From: a virus
Virus record (IMG/VR): IMGVR_UViG_3300044833_000124
Location: 1 to 33,641 of that record
Length of the DNA stretch: 33,641 nt
Reading direction: 5' to 3' (one strand)
Both the position numbers and the translations under genes were made by a program. Of this stretch, positions 19,988-28,466 are shown in pieces; positions within the stretch are counted from its first letter, which is position 1, and each line of letters begins with the position of its first letter. Under the pieces are notes generated by a model. That model had not been told where the DNA came from. It made no database searches and was given only the letters and a program-made list of their open reading frames with translations.

Positions 19988-21301
19988 ATGTCATTCGCGA
20001 CTAATATTTTGCAACAAGTGCAAACATATCAACGTAGTTCTCTAGCGTTGTTATTAAACTTATGCTGTCATGTGTCCACAGCTAATACAAAATTTAAAGA
20101 TTTTGACAAAATTCAAGCAAATCTTGGTAGTACCGTTACATTTGATTTACCACCAAGAGCAACAACCGTTACTGGTTTAGTTGCGAGCTTCCAACCTGCT
20201 GTACAACGCGTACAACAATTAGTTGCCGATCAAGCCAATAACAGCTCATTCAGCGTTACGTCACAACAACGCATCTTCAACTTAGAAAAAGGTGAAGAAG
20301 ATTACATGCGCGTGTTCGGTAAGAGCTTTATTGCTGAATTGGCAAACTTCGTTGAAGCTAATATTGCGCACAACTGGGATAGTTCTGTATTCAGTCAATT
20401 AACGAATACACAAAATACTTTCTCGGGTCCATATAGGTTTTTCGGAGACGGAACAACTGCATTAAATTCTTACCAGCAATTAGCGCAAGCCATGATGTTC
20501 TTTAGAAATTACGGCAGTGTGTCTGAAGGTGCAAAATTTTACTTGCCAGATACAGTTATTCCAGCTATAGTGGGAAGCGGATTGAACCAATTTGTTCCTC
20601 ATCGTAACGATGAGATTGCTCAGTCCTGGGAGGTCGGGGATTTTGGCAGTCCATTAGTCAATTATTACCAATCAAACCTTATGCCGATCCACGTCTCAGG
20701 CAATTCTGGTGTAGCCGGTAATACTTTTACTGTTGTTTCCACTAATGATCCATCCGGTCAAAATGTAACGCAAATCACTGTAACCACGAACGGTACTTCG
20801 ACAGATCCGAACGCTGTATTTGCAGGAGATTTATTGCAGTTCAAAGATGGAGTAACTAACCAGCCAAATATGCGTTATTTGACTTTTATCGGTCACGCAC
20901 CTTCCGCTAACCCGGTACAAGTTCGCGTAACTGCTAATGCTGGATCCACAGGTGGAACTATTGTTCTAAATATCACTCCTGCGCTTAACTGGGCTGGTGG
21001 CCAAAACCAAAATCTCAATAATGCCATTGCTGCTGGTATGCAACTCTCGACATTACCATCACATCGTTGTGGCGGAATCTTGGGTGGAGATGCTATGTAT
21101 CTTGCGATGCCGCAATTACCTGAGCAATCACCATACGATACGGCTAATGAATATGACCCAGATACCGGTGTTTCATTACGCTTAACATATGGTTCGTTAT
21201 TCGGCCAAAACCAAACGGGTATGATTTACGATGAAGTTCACGGATCGGTTATCGTTCCTGAATATTCTATGCGTGTAATCATTCCGCTATCACAAGGTTA
21301 A
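19988..21301 (+). CDS. Major capsid (coat) protein, P22 gp5 type
   Basis: A 437-residue coat protein, near P22 gp5 in length (430). Features fit the P22-type HK97 fold: FDKIQANLGSTVTFDLPPRA and AVQRVQQLVADQANNSSFSV early, FGKSFIAELANFVEANIAHN for the spine helix region, a glycine-rich insertion (about residues 230-340, VSGNSGVAGNTFTVVSTNDP and on) as in the I-domain, and a late GGDAMYLAMPQLPEQSPYDT. GTG 19973 lies before the GGGAG site, so ATG 19988 is the start. It is the second gene of the scaffold-coat transcript and is followed by a stable hairpin. Confidence 0.9.
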   Translation: MSFATNILQQVQTYQRSSLALLLNLCCHVSTANTKFKDFDKIQANLGSTVTFDLPPRATTVTGLVASFQPAVQRVQQLVADQANNSSFSVTSQQRIFNLEKGEEDYMRVFGKSFIAELANFVEANIAHNWDSSVFSQLTNTQNTFSGPYRFFGDGTTALNSYQQLAQAMMFFRNYGSVSEGAKFYLPDTVIPAIVGSGLNQFVPHRNDEIAQSWEVGDFGSPLVNYYQSNLMPIHVSGNSGVAGNTFTVVSTNDPSGQNVTQITVTTNGTSTDPNAVFAGDLLQFKDGVTNQPNMRYLTFIGHAPSANPVQVRVTANAGSTGGTIVLNITPALNWAGGQNQNLNNAIAAGMQLSTLPSHRCGGILGGDAMYLAMPQLPEQSPYDTANEYDPDTGVSLRLTYGSLFGQNQTGMIYDEVHGSVIVPEYSMRVIIPLSQG

Positions 21302-21325
21302 GTTAGCAATTAGCAATTAAAGGAT

Positions 21326-21349
21326 GAGGGCTGCTTATTAGTGGCCCTC
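21326..21349 (+). other. 10-pair hairpin after the coat gene
   Basis: The arms 21326-21335 and 21340-21349 (outer GAGGGC with GCCCTC) pair over 10 bases around a TATT loop. No T run follows, so it is more likely an mRNA stabiliser or processing site between coat and the next gene than a full terminator. Confidence 0.6.
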
Positions 21350-21374
21350 CAGTACACGCAAAGGAGAACTCGTA

Positions 21375-22157
21375 ATGTCTCAAATTTATCCGATCATTAA
21401 TTTACCAGCTTTAAACAAAGAAGGTTTAGTCCCAACTTTTGTTTCAACGACAACATTAGAAATTCTTGCAGGCCAGTGTCGTGATAGTACTAATACTATT
21501 GATTTATTGGTTGGCTCGCCGAATATTGAAGGTCAAACCGTCGCAGCTCCATTAATTTTAGATTTCACCGTTAAGGGTGTGAATGGTGTTGATGTTCTGC
21601 CGCTTACCAATAATTCTATGTATGCTATTTATCTGATCGGCAGCAGCACATACAGAAAACCGACAACGTGTATAGCTTCTTTAGCTAACGCTACAATCGG
21701 AGTTCCTCCGCTTTTGCCGCATGATTACGATGTATATCGTTTAATTGGATTCTGGGCTGTAGATGGCTCAGGTTTATTGATTAACGGTGCTTACGCTGGT
21801 TTAAGTAATGATATGAAGTTTTACTATGATGGTCTTTTCCAAGTTCTAAACGATGGAGAAGCTACCACTTATACGAACGTTAATCTAAGCGCTTTTGTCC
21901 CTGTTAGTATTTTAAGTACTGTGACATTGCAGGCTTTATATACTCCAGCTGTTGATTCTGATAGTGCATCTTTAAAAATTGTTTCATTCACAAATGCAAA
22001 TATCATTATTAATAGTCCGGTCGCTAATGTGCCTTTTTATGCTCAGGTGCAAATGCCGGCAGTGTTCACCCAGGGCTTACAGCAAATACAATATAAAGTT
22101 ACGAGCGGAAGTGACGGCTTGTCATTATATGTATCTGCGTTTGAGGTAACCTTATAA
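21375..22157 (+). CDS. Probable capsid decoration or head-associated protein, 260 aa
   Basis: A beta-rich protein between coat and gp4-like gene. Segments like TIDLLVGSPNIEGQTVAAPL, MYAIYLIGSSTYRKPT, DYDVYRLIGFWAVDGSGLLI and FTQGLQQIQYKVTSGSDGLSLYVSAFEV resemble unnamed proteins found in the same place in other podoviruses and are consistent with a surface beta domain. It has a strong AAAGGAGAA site, expected for a protein needed in many copies. P22 itself has no gene here. The decoration role is inferred from place and composition. Confidence 0.65.
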   Translation: MSQIYPIINLPALNKEGLVPTFVSTTTLEILAGQCRDSTNTIDLLVGSPNIEGQTVAAPLILDFTVKGVNGVDVLPLTNNSMYAIYLIGSSTYRKPTTCIASLANATIGVPPLLPHDYDVYRLIGFWAVDGSGLLINGAYAGLSNDMKFYYDGLFQVLNDGEATTYTNVNLSAFVPVSILSTVTLQALYTPAVDSDSASLKIVSFTNANIIINSPVANVPFYAQVQMPAVFTQGLQQIQYKVTSGSDGLSLYVSAFEVTL

Positions 22158-22179
22158 GGTAAATGTAGAAGTCTTATTG

Positions 22180-22206
22180 TGCCTTACATACATGGGTAGT
22201 AAGGCA
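22180..22206 (+). other. Hairpin before the gp4-like gene
   Basis: TGCCTTAC (22180-22187) and GTAAGGCA (22199-22206) form a perfect 8-pair stem with an 11-base loop. It lies 22-67 bases from the flanking genes and has no T run. With 21326-21349 it brackets the 260-residue protein gene. Confidence 0.55.
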
Positions 22207-22247
22207 TGGTAAGAATATTATAGTAGTGATAACACAAGGAAAGTGTT

Positions 22248-23003
22248 ATGGCTTATACAGCGAGAACGTTGATCACGCGCGCGTTATATTTATCAGGAAT
22301 CGTATCGCGTAATTTGCAAACACCGACAGGTGATCAAATTAACGATGGCTTGTTTTTACTTAATGCATTGCTAGATTTCAAACAAGTAGAAACTGATTTA
22401 ATACCTTACTATCAATACATAACTTTTCCGTGTGTCTCAGGACAAGAGTTTTATTTTTTGCCGTACGTGGCATTGTTAGAGTCATTAACGTTTAACTTAG
22501 ACGTGATTCGATACAACATGGATTTTGTATCACGCACTAATTATTACGGATCAGCACGTGTAGACAATATTAGTACTTTGCCGTTTTCATGGAATTATAA
22601 TCGCTCGCTGGGTGGCGGAAATTTAGCGTTATATTTTAAGCCTGACAAGGCATATGCGTTGAAGGCGATGGCTAAGATATTTTTAGTCGATGTTAATCTA
22701 AATACTGATCTTACTAATATCACGGAATCCACACCTTATACGTTCATTAATAATAGTAACCAAGGTTTGGATACTGCATATATAGAATATTTACGATATT
22801 CGTTAGCTGAATATATTTGCGCGGAATATAACATCTCATTCAATCCTGAATCAGCGAAGAAACTTATTTCTATGAGAAGACAGTTAATGTACTTGTCACC
22901 GCCAGATTTGAGCATGCAGAAAGCGACTATATTGTGTGCAGATTCACAAGTGGGATGGAACTGGGGTGACGTAAATTTGGGTCGTGGATGGCGTCCGGCG
23001 TAA
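22248..23003 (+). CDS. Head-to-tail joining protein, P22 gp4 type
   Basis: A 251-residue tail accessory factor. The N-terminus TARTLITRALYLSGIVSRNLQTPTGDQINDGLFLLNALLD is the typical start of the P22 gp4/tail-accessory family, in which A-L-x-x-x-G-I-V and G-x-x-L-L-N-x-L-L are shared. P22 gp4 (166 residues) binds below the portal ring and also has muramidase activity; I see no clear catalytic pattern here, and the protein is longer. It follows the coat region and precedes the gp10-like gene, as in P22. The AAGGAAAG ribosome site is good. Confidence 0.85.
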   Translation: MAYTARTLITRALYLSGIVSRNLQTPTGDQINDGLFLLNALLDFKQVETDLIPYYQYITFPCVSGQEFYFLPYVALLESLTFNLDVIRYNMDFVSRTNYYGSARVDNISTLPFSWNYNRSLGGGNLALYFKPDKAYALKAMAKIFLVDVNLNTDLTNITESTPYTFINNSNQGLDTAYIEYLRYSLAEYICAEYNISFNPESAKKLISMRRQLMYLSPPDLSMQKATILCADSQVGWNWGDVNLGRGWRPA

Positions 23004-23043
23004 ATTTTACTACTAATTATTTTATATGTAAAGGATTATTTTT

Positions 23044-24573
23044 ATGATCTCAAGGACACCGAACAATAAGCAATACGAAGTGAATATCGTAGGCAGCTCC
23101 ACGTTTGGTCGTTATCCTAAGATTAGTAATGAACGCACAGTAAACATGTTTATTAGCGATAACTGGCTGGTCCCATACGCGGGTTATCAACGCGCAATAC
23201 CAAATAGCTATGGCACAGAAGGTCGAGGAATATACGCGAGTAGCAAGTTACAGAAAATGATCATGGTGATTAGTTCTACCGTTTACCTGGTGGACATATT
23301 CTTTGACCAAAACACTGAGCGAACATTAGATTTTACTGTGACGCCTCTGGGAACATTGTTGTCAACAACTGGTCCTGTCTATATTGCCGAGAATAATAAG
23401 CCACAGATCGCGATATCAGACGGTAAGGCTATCTATATATACGATCCATCTCCACCTGTAACTATTCCACCTACACCCGTGTTTTCACAAGCTCCAGGAT
23501 TAAACTTTATTCCGGGATATATCACATTTCATGATACTTATTTCATAGTTGCTGCTACACAAGATCAAACTTATTCTCCAGCCGCTAGTAACACATGGCG
23601 CTTGTCAGGCCAGAATAACGGATATTCATGGCCAAGTACCGCAAGTAATGTCGGCCTAATACAAACTAAACCTGACGTTACCCAAGCTGTAGTGCGTTTT
23701 CCGTCAAAAGGTTCTATGATTATCGTGATGGGCAAAACAGTAACTGAATTTTGGTTTGATACCGTCGCTCAGTTATTCCCATATCAACGCAACAACCAAG
23801 GAACCATCGATTATGGCTGCTTATCGCCGGCCACGATTGCATCCACTGATGAGATGGTTGTTTGGCTTGCTGCGAATGAAAAATCTGGGCCCATCATTAT
23901 GTTCACGACAGGTGGTATGCCTGAGAGAATCACCACAGACGGTATAGATTATTTATTCTCACAATTATCTGCTCCAGAAGATTCTAGCGCGTTTATTTAT
24001 CGACAAGATGGTCACGTTATTTATCATATAAATTTTTATACTGATAATCTGTCATTGTTTTATGACTTCAATACTAAAAGATTTTTTCACGCATGCGATG
24101 AGAAACAAAATTATTTCATTGCTGAATCTGTAGCATATTTTAATAATCAATATTATTTTATTACCAAAAATAATGGCTTCCTATATGCGTTTGACACTAT
24201 ATATACAACATACGATGGTGCAATGATTCCTAGATTCAGAATATGCAAAAGTATTCGTGATGTTGATCAGCAATATCGTGTGGCAACAGATATCAGTTTT
24301 ACGATTGAATCAGGCGAAACAGATTATTATCACCAGACATTGCAGTTCGGTGATTTTGTTAATGATCCTCCTAGAGTTGATTTGTCTATATCAACTGATG
24401 GTGGATCGTCATTCGGTAGTGATTATGCTTATGTATTACCGAGTATTGGACAGCGAAAGAATAAATTAATATGGTGGCAGTTGGGTTTATACAATGACAT
24501 TGTCCCGCAGTTTAAATTCTGGGGATTTGGTAGATTCGTCGCAACAGATGGCGTACTAAATTCAAGGACATAA
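23044..24573 (+). CDS. Packaged-DNA stabilisation protein, P22 gp10 type
   Basis: A 509-residue tail hub protein, near P22 gp10 (472). Family signs include VGSSTFGRYPKISNERTVNM near the start, TGPVYIAENNKPQIAISDG, LNFIPGYITFHDTYFIVA, TVTEFWFDTVAQLFPYQRNN and YGCLSPATIASTDEMVVWLA, and a repeated beta pattern as in a beta-propeller. It seals the portal channel below gp4 and carries the tail needle. Start ATG has AAGGAT 8 bases upstream. It ends only 3 bases before the next gene. Confidence 0.9.
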   Translation: MISRTPNNKQYEVNIVGSSTFGRYPKISNERTVNMFISDNWLVPYAGYQRAIPNSYGTEGRGIYASSKLQKMIMVISSTVYLVDIFFDQNTERTLDFTVTPLGTLLSTTGPVYIAENNKPQIAISDGKAIYIYDPSPPVTIPPTPVFSQAPGLNFIPGYITFHDTYFIVAATQDQTYSPAASNTWRLSGQNNGYSWPSTASNVGLIQTKPDVTQAVVRFPSKGSMIIVMGKTVTEFWFDTVAQLFPYQRNNQGTIDYGCLSPATIASTDEMVVWLAANEKSGPIIMFTTGGMPERITTDGIDYLFSQLSAPEDSSAFIYRQDGHVIYHINFYTDNLSLFYDFNTKRFFHACDEKQNYFIAESVAYFNNQYYFITKNNGFLYAFDTIYTTYDGAMIPRFRICKSIRDVDQQYRVATDISFTIESGETDYYHQTLQFGDFVNDPPRVDLSISTDGGSSFGSDYAYVLPSIGQRKNKLIWWQLGLYNDIVPQFKFWGFGRFVATDGVLNSRT

Positions 24574-24576
24574 CTC

Positions 24577-24966
24577 ATGGTAGCCCAAACAAAATTACCG
24601 CAGAGTATTTTCCCGGATCTTCCCAGAGAAAGTCCTGCTGTTGATAAAGACGGCAATTTCACAATGTTATGGTCGCTGGCATTATCGCAATTGTTTCAGG
24701 CGTTGCAGGCTAATTTCAAGAATGAAGGGATATTATTTCCGCCGCTAACAGCAACACAGATCGCAACGATACAGGCGATATATGCGCCTTATATTGGCCA
24801 GCCATTGCCACAAAATAGTATGCAGCAATTTATACCTGATATCAGCGGTCAGACTGTTTTTGATTCTACTAACCGAGTACCAAAAATATTCGTTATTACG
24901 TATGATGGTAGTACGCCACCAAATATTGTTACTGCGTCTTGGATGACGTTCACGTTGGTGCCATAA
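24577..24966 (+). CDS. Tail-region hypothetical protein, 129 aa (place of P22 gp26/gp14)
   Basis: Contains IFPDLPRESPAVDKDGNFTMLWSLALSQLFQALQANFKNEG (residues 11-51), a pattern I know from unnamed proteins located after gp10-like genes in many podoviruses: P-x-x-D-x-D-G, then W, L-x-x-L-F-x-A-L-Q-x-N-x-x-N-E-G. The second half is short and Pro-rich. P22 has the needle gp26 and then gp14 here, but this protein is shorter than gp26 and lacks a long coil, so I do not call it a needle. Confidence 0.7.
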   Translation: MVAQTKLPQSIFPDLPRESPAVDKDGNFTMLWSLALSQLFQALQANFKNEGILFPPLTATQIATIQAIYAPYIGQPLPQNSMQQFIPDISGQTVFDSTNRVPKIFVITYDGSTPPNIVTASWMTFTLVP

Positions 24967-24982
24967 ACAAAAAGGATTTGTT

Positions 24983-25627
24983 ATGAAGTTATTTGACATG
25001 GTAAGCGGCAAGGGATTGCTGGATATGCTATCAGGAGGAGATGCCTCCAAGGAAGGAATGAAATATCTAGGTCAAATTCCTGGCCAAATGCATGAGGCTT
25101 ATGATCCTTATATTAATGCCGGACAACGGCAGTTACCAGGTCTAGAAGAATATTATAAGGGTGCAATGGGCGATCCTAGTGAGATGATGTCTAAGATAGG
25201 ATCAGGTTACCAACAATCACCAGGATTTAAATTCGCATTAGAACAAGCATTGGGAGGCGCTAATCGATCTGCTGCTGCAGGTGGTATGGCTGGATCTCCT
25301 ATGTCCCAACAAGAGAATATGGGTATAGCAACCGGAATGGCTAACCAAGACTACGGCAATTATATGGATCGTGCTCTAGGGCTGCAACAACGTGGAGCTT
25401 CTGGATCGCAAGGACTATACGATCGTGGATTTCAAGCATCAAACTCTCTCGCTGACCAGATAGCTCAAATGTTGGGCCAAAAATCTGGATTGGCATATGG
25501 GGGAGCAGCATCAAAAAATTCCGGCATGGGATCATTAATCGGCGGTGGACTAGGTATGATGGCAGGCGGTCCTTTTGGCGCCATGGTTGGATCTAATCTA
25601 GGGTCTAATTTGGGAGGAATGAGATAA
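24983..25627 (+). CDS. DNA ejection protein, P22 gp7-like
   Basis: A 214-residue Gly/Ala/Met-rich protein, close to gp7 of P22 in length (229) and position. It contains GQIPGQMHEAYDPYINAGQRQLPGLEEYYKGAMGDPSEMM, then QQSPGFKFALEQALGGANRSAAAGGMAGSP, a pattern widely seen in small ejection proteins, and ends in a membrane-like glycine zipper (GSLIGGGLGMMAGGPFGAMVGSNLGSNLGG). Such proteins leave the virion first and help to open a channel in the host envelope. Its stop overlaps the next start. Confidence 0.8.
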   Translation: MKLFDMVSGKGLLDMLSGGDASKEGMKYLGQIPGQMHEAYDPYINAGQRQLPGLEEYYKGAMGDPSEMMSKIGSGYQQSPGFKFALEQALGGANRSAAAGGMAGSPMSQQENMGIATGMANQDYGNYMDRALGLQQRGASGSQGLYDRGFQASNSLADQIAQMLGQKSGLAYGGAASKNSGMGSLIGGGLGMMAGGPFGAMVGSNLGSNLGGMR

Positions 25628-26991
25628 TGCCTTTTAGCCCTGTAAATTATAGAAATCCTGGCAATCCTTTCATGGAAGGAATTGGACAAGGTGTAGGATT
25701 AGGTCAGAATTTAAGAACATTTCCTCATGCATTACAAAAAATCATGTTGGAGAACCAAAAAGCGCAAGCAGAACTTCCTTATGCAGGCGCTTTGAGCGCC
25801 GCTAATGTGATGTCAAAATCTTCATATGGACAATGGGCGCCAATAACACCATTAGTTAACTTATTATCAAATCCTAATATACGAGAAATGTTGCCGCCTG
25901 CTCAGTTGAATCATTTGACTGGAATTTTATCTAGACAATTAAGTTCTCCACAAGCATATGACGAATTATTAGGTCAAAATGATGAATCTAATATTCCTGG
26001 ATCTAATAATAATGGTTTGCATCAATCAATTATGAATAATCGTATGCCGGGATTGCAACAAGGATCACAACAGCCACAGCAAATGGGATATGAGCAAGAA
26101 TTCGGCGAGGGAAATAGAGCTTCACCAGAAATGATTCGAGACGTAGCAGAGCATGGCAATAATAATTATGGAGAACAGAAACAAGGTGGTTTGCCTCCTA
26201 CACGATTTAATCGTAATGCTGCACAATATAATGTTCCTGGTTCTCAAGGTGGTGCAAATCCACAAGCTTATGCTAAAGCACAAGAAGCTGGTTTAAATAC
26301 AGCCGCCACTTCAGAAGCACAAATGGATCAAGATATATATAAAAATATGCTAAACAATGCTTCAGTTACCTCAAAAGGATCACAATCAACACTTAATAAT
26401 TTAAATAAATTTCATAATAATTATTTAAAATTAAACAAATTTGAAAAAGGTTTTCCACTTGGCTATGGCCCTCGCGCAAGTGATGCTGCGCAGATAGCAG
26501 ATCAATCCTCAGGATCTTTGGTTGCTGATGTAACAAGAGCTTATCAAGAAGGACGTATTACAGATGAAAACTTAAAAACGTTCGAAAGGAATAAAATTGG
26601 TCGATTCATGAATAAAAAAGCCGAACAAGCTACCTATGAATATATGAAGGCCATGACTAAACGAGAGAAAGAATATCTACCATTTGTCGTTGCGGCAAGA
26701 AAAAAAGATCTATCCTCTGGAGAAATTGATATTCTATGGTCAAAATATATCAGTGATAGATCATTTTATGATGAGAAAAAAAATAAGGTTAATGAAAAAA
26801 ATTTAGATACGTGGCGTGAATATTTAACACCTAATAAAATTATTGATACTTTGTATTCACAGAAAAAAAATCCCGGTAATGATGAGAATAAAGTTTCAGC
26901 TGAAATTAATAAAAGAAATAAAAATGAAAATACAAAAATGATAGATAATGTTGAATACACTCGTAATGCCAATGGAGAATGGGAATATTAA
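25627..26991 (+). CDS. Probable DNA ejection protein (P22 gp20 position), 454 aa
   Basis: A 454-residue mostly helical polar protein with no match I can name. Its order and length fit P22 gp20 (471). The N-terminal part is Asn/Gln/Pro-rich and flexible (about residues 115-230, e.g. NNRMPGLQQGSQQPQQMGYE), the C-terminal third is strongly charged (NKVNEKNLDTWREYLTPN, EINKRNKNENTKMIDNVEYT). It overlaps the gp7-like gene by one base. Ejection as function is inferred from the syntenic place. Confidence 0.7.
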   Translation: MPFSPVNYRNPGNPFMEGIGQGVGLGQNLRTFPHALQKIMLENQKAQAELPYAGALSAANVMSKSSYGQWAPITPLVNLLSNPNIREMLPPAQLNHLTGILSRQLSSPQAYDELLGQNDESNIPGSNNNGLHQSIMNNRMPGLQQGSQQPQQMGYEQEFGEGNRASPEMIRDVAEHGNNNYGEQKQGGLPPTRFNRNAAQYNVPGSQGGANPQAYAKAQEAGLNTAATSEAQMDQDIYKNMLNNASVTSKGSQSTLNNLNKFHNNYLKLNKFEKGFPLGYGPRASDAAQIADQSSGSLVADVTRAYQEGRITDENLKTFERNKIGRFMNKKAEQATYEYMKAMTKREKEYLPFVVAARKKDLSSGEIDILWSKYISDRSFYDEKKNKVNEKNLDTWREYLTPNKIIDTLYSQKKNPGNDENKVSAEINKRNKNENTKMIDNVEYTRNANGEWEY

Positions 26992-26993
26992 TT

Positions 26994-28445
26994 ATGGGAA
27001 GAAAAGTAACCGATCCTAAAATATTAGCACAACTTAATTCTTCCGGAGAACAGCATAGAAGAAAAGTAACCGATCCTAATATTCTTGCACAATTAAATGG
27101 ATCTGATAATGAATCACAGATTAATAATGATTTTAATCCATCATTCTCACAAAAATTGGCGCCAAATATCGTTGCTGGTCTTGGAAAACTTGGCGAAAAT
27201 TTATTAAATGCTCCATACAACATTGCATCATTTCTGGAAAAACATGCCGATGGCCAGCCAACTCTTGCTAAACAACTTGGATTAAAAGCCTCCCAAATTC
27301 CTCATAAAGAAGAATTTGATTATGGGAACGCATTAAAAATACCACAAACTGATACTGATAAAACTATTCAGTCATTAGTTTCAGATGCACCAAGTATTTT
27401 AATGCCAGAAATAAAAGGGTTAGGTCTTGGTGCTGGTTTTTTAGAAAAGTTGTTGAGCCGAGTTTCCCCTCAAGCAGGATATGGTTTTGCAACAAATAAA
27501 GAACCATTAGAAGGTGCCAAACAATTTGGCGGCACACAGTTAGCGGTCGAAGGTTTGGGTGTGCCATTTAGAGCTGCCGCAAAATTAGCAGAAAAATATA
27601 ATCCTTTGAAATTTACTGAAGGTAAAATAAAAGCAATTAAGGATTATTTTGATGCTACATCTGCTGAACAAAAAGCTGCATATTCTCACATGGATCCATA
27701 TAAAGAAAATATAATAAGTGTAACTCCTAAAAAATTAATAAATGAAGAAGATGTGAAATTATTCACGCCAAAAGTTATGGAAAAATACGAACAATTTTTA
27801 CCAGAACCAAATATAGTAAATGCTCATAAACTACAATCTCAAATGTTCAACACAGCAAATAGAGTTACTTCATCTGATATGAATTCCGTAGCCATGAAAG
27901 AAGCTTATGAGCGTTCAAGATCATCATTACAAAATAAAATAATAGGATCTCTTGAATCATTAGATCCTGAAGCAGGTATACAATATGCTCGTGGCAGAGA
28001 TATAACTAGAGAATTGATATCTCCTTTGAAAGCTAATAAAGATTTACGACACATATCGTCAGGTAAAGTTACTAATATGCAGCCCAAGGATTTGAGAGCT
28101 GCCATTCAAAAAGGATATCAAGAAGAAAAAATAAAACCAACGCATATGCTCATGGAAATTAGCAAAGCACTTAACAAAAAAATAAAAACAGGAGAAGGAT
28201 TGCAGAAAGTAATTCCTCCTCTTGTTGGTGGTTCATTAGGTGCATTAGGATCATTAACTACAGGATTTGGCGCAGCAGGGCATGGTATGGGAACTATCGG
28301 TGGTGCTACTGCAGGGCATTATCTTAATCCTAAATTTATAGAATTAGCACAGGATCCTTGGTTTGTGAAAATGTTGCAAAAGGCAGGAATTGGTGTGCAA
28401 GGTGGGGCTCGTATTTACAATACATCGGGTGAAAATAACGAATAA
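26994..28445 (+). CDS. Probable DNA ejection protein (P22 gp16 position) with N-terminal 13-residue repeat
   Basis: A 483-residue protein. The N-terminus repeats RKVTDPKILAQLN and RKVTDPNILAQLN exactly 20 residues apart; the DNA of both copies is also nearly the same. R-K-V-T-D-P-x-I-L-A-Q-L-N starts other large podoviral ejection proteins. A glycine-rich hydrophobic stretch near the end (VGGSLGALGSLTTGFGAAGH, GTIGGATAGHYL) could insert into membranes. ATG 26994 lies 2 bases after the previous stop; the upstream in-frame start at 26979 lies inside that gene. Place fits P22 gp16 (609 residues), though shorter. Confidence 0.75.
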   Translation: MGRKVTDPKILAQLNSSGEQHRRKVTDPNILAQLNGSDNESQINNDFNPSFSQKLAPNIVAGLGKLGENLLNAPYNIASFLEKHADGQPTLAKQLGLKASQIPHKEEFDYGNALKIPQTDTDKTIQSLVSDAPSILMPEIKGLGLGAGFLEKLLSRVSPQAGYGFATNKEPLEGAKQFGGTQLAVEGLGVPFRAAAKLAEKYNPLKFTEGKIKAIKDYFDATSAEQKAAYSHMDPYKENIISVTPKKLINEEDVKLFTPKVMEKYEQFLPEPNIVNAHKLQSQMFNTANRVTSSDMNSVAMKEAYERSRSSLQNKIIGSLESLDPEAGIQYARGRDITRELISPLKANKDLRHISSGKVTNMQPKDLRAAIQKGYQEEKIKPTHMLMEISKALNKKIKTGEGLQKVIPPLVGGSLGALGSLTTGFGAAGHGMGTIGGATAGHYLNPKFIELAQDPWFVKMLQKAGIGVQGGARIYNTSGENNE

Positions 28446-28466
28446 TTATTTATAGAGGTCAACGGA

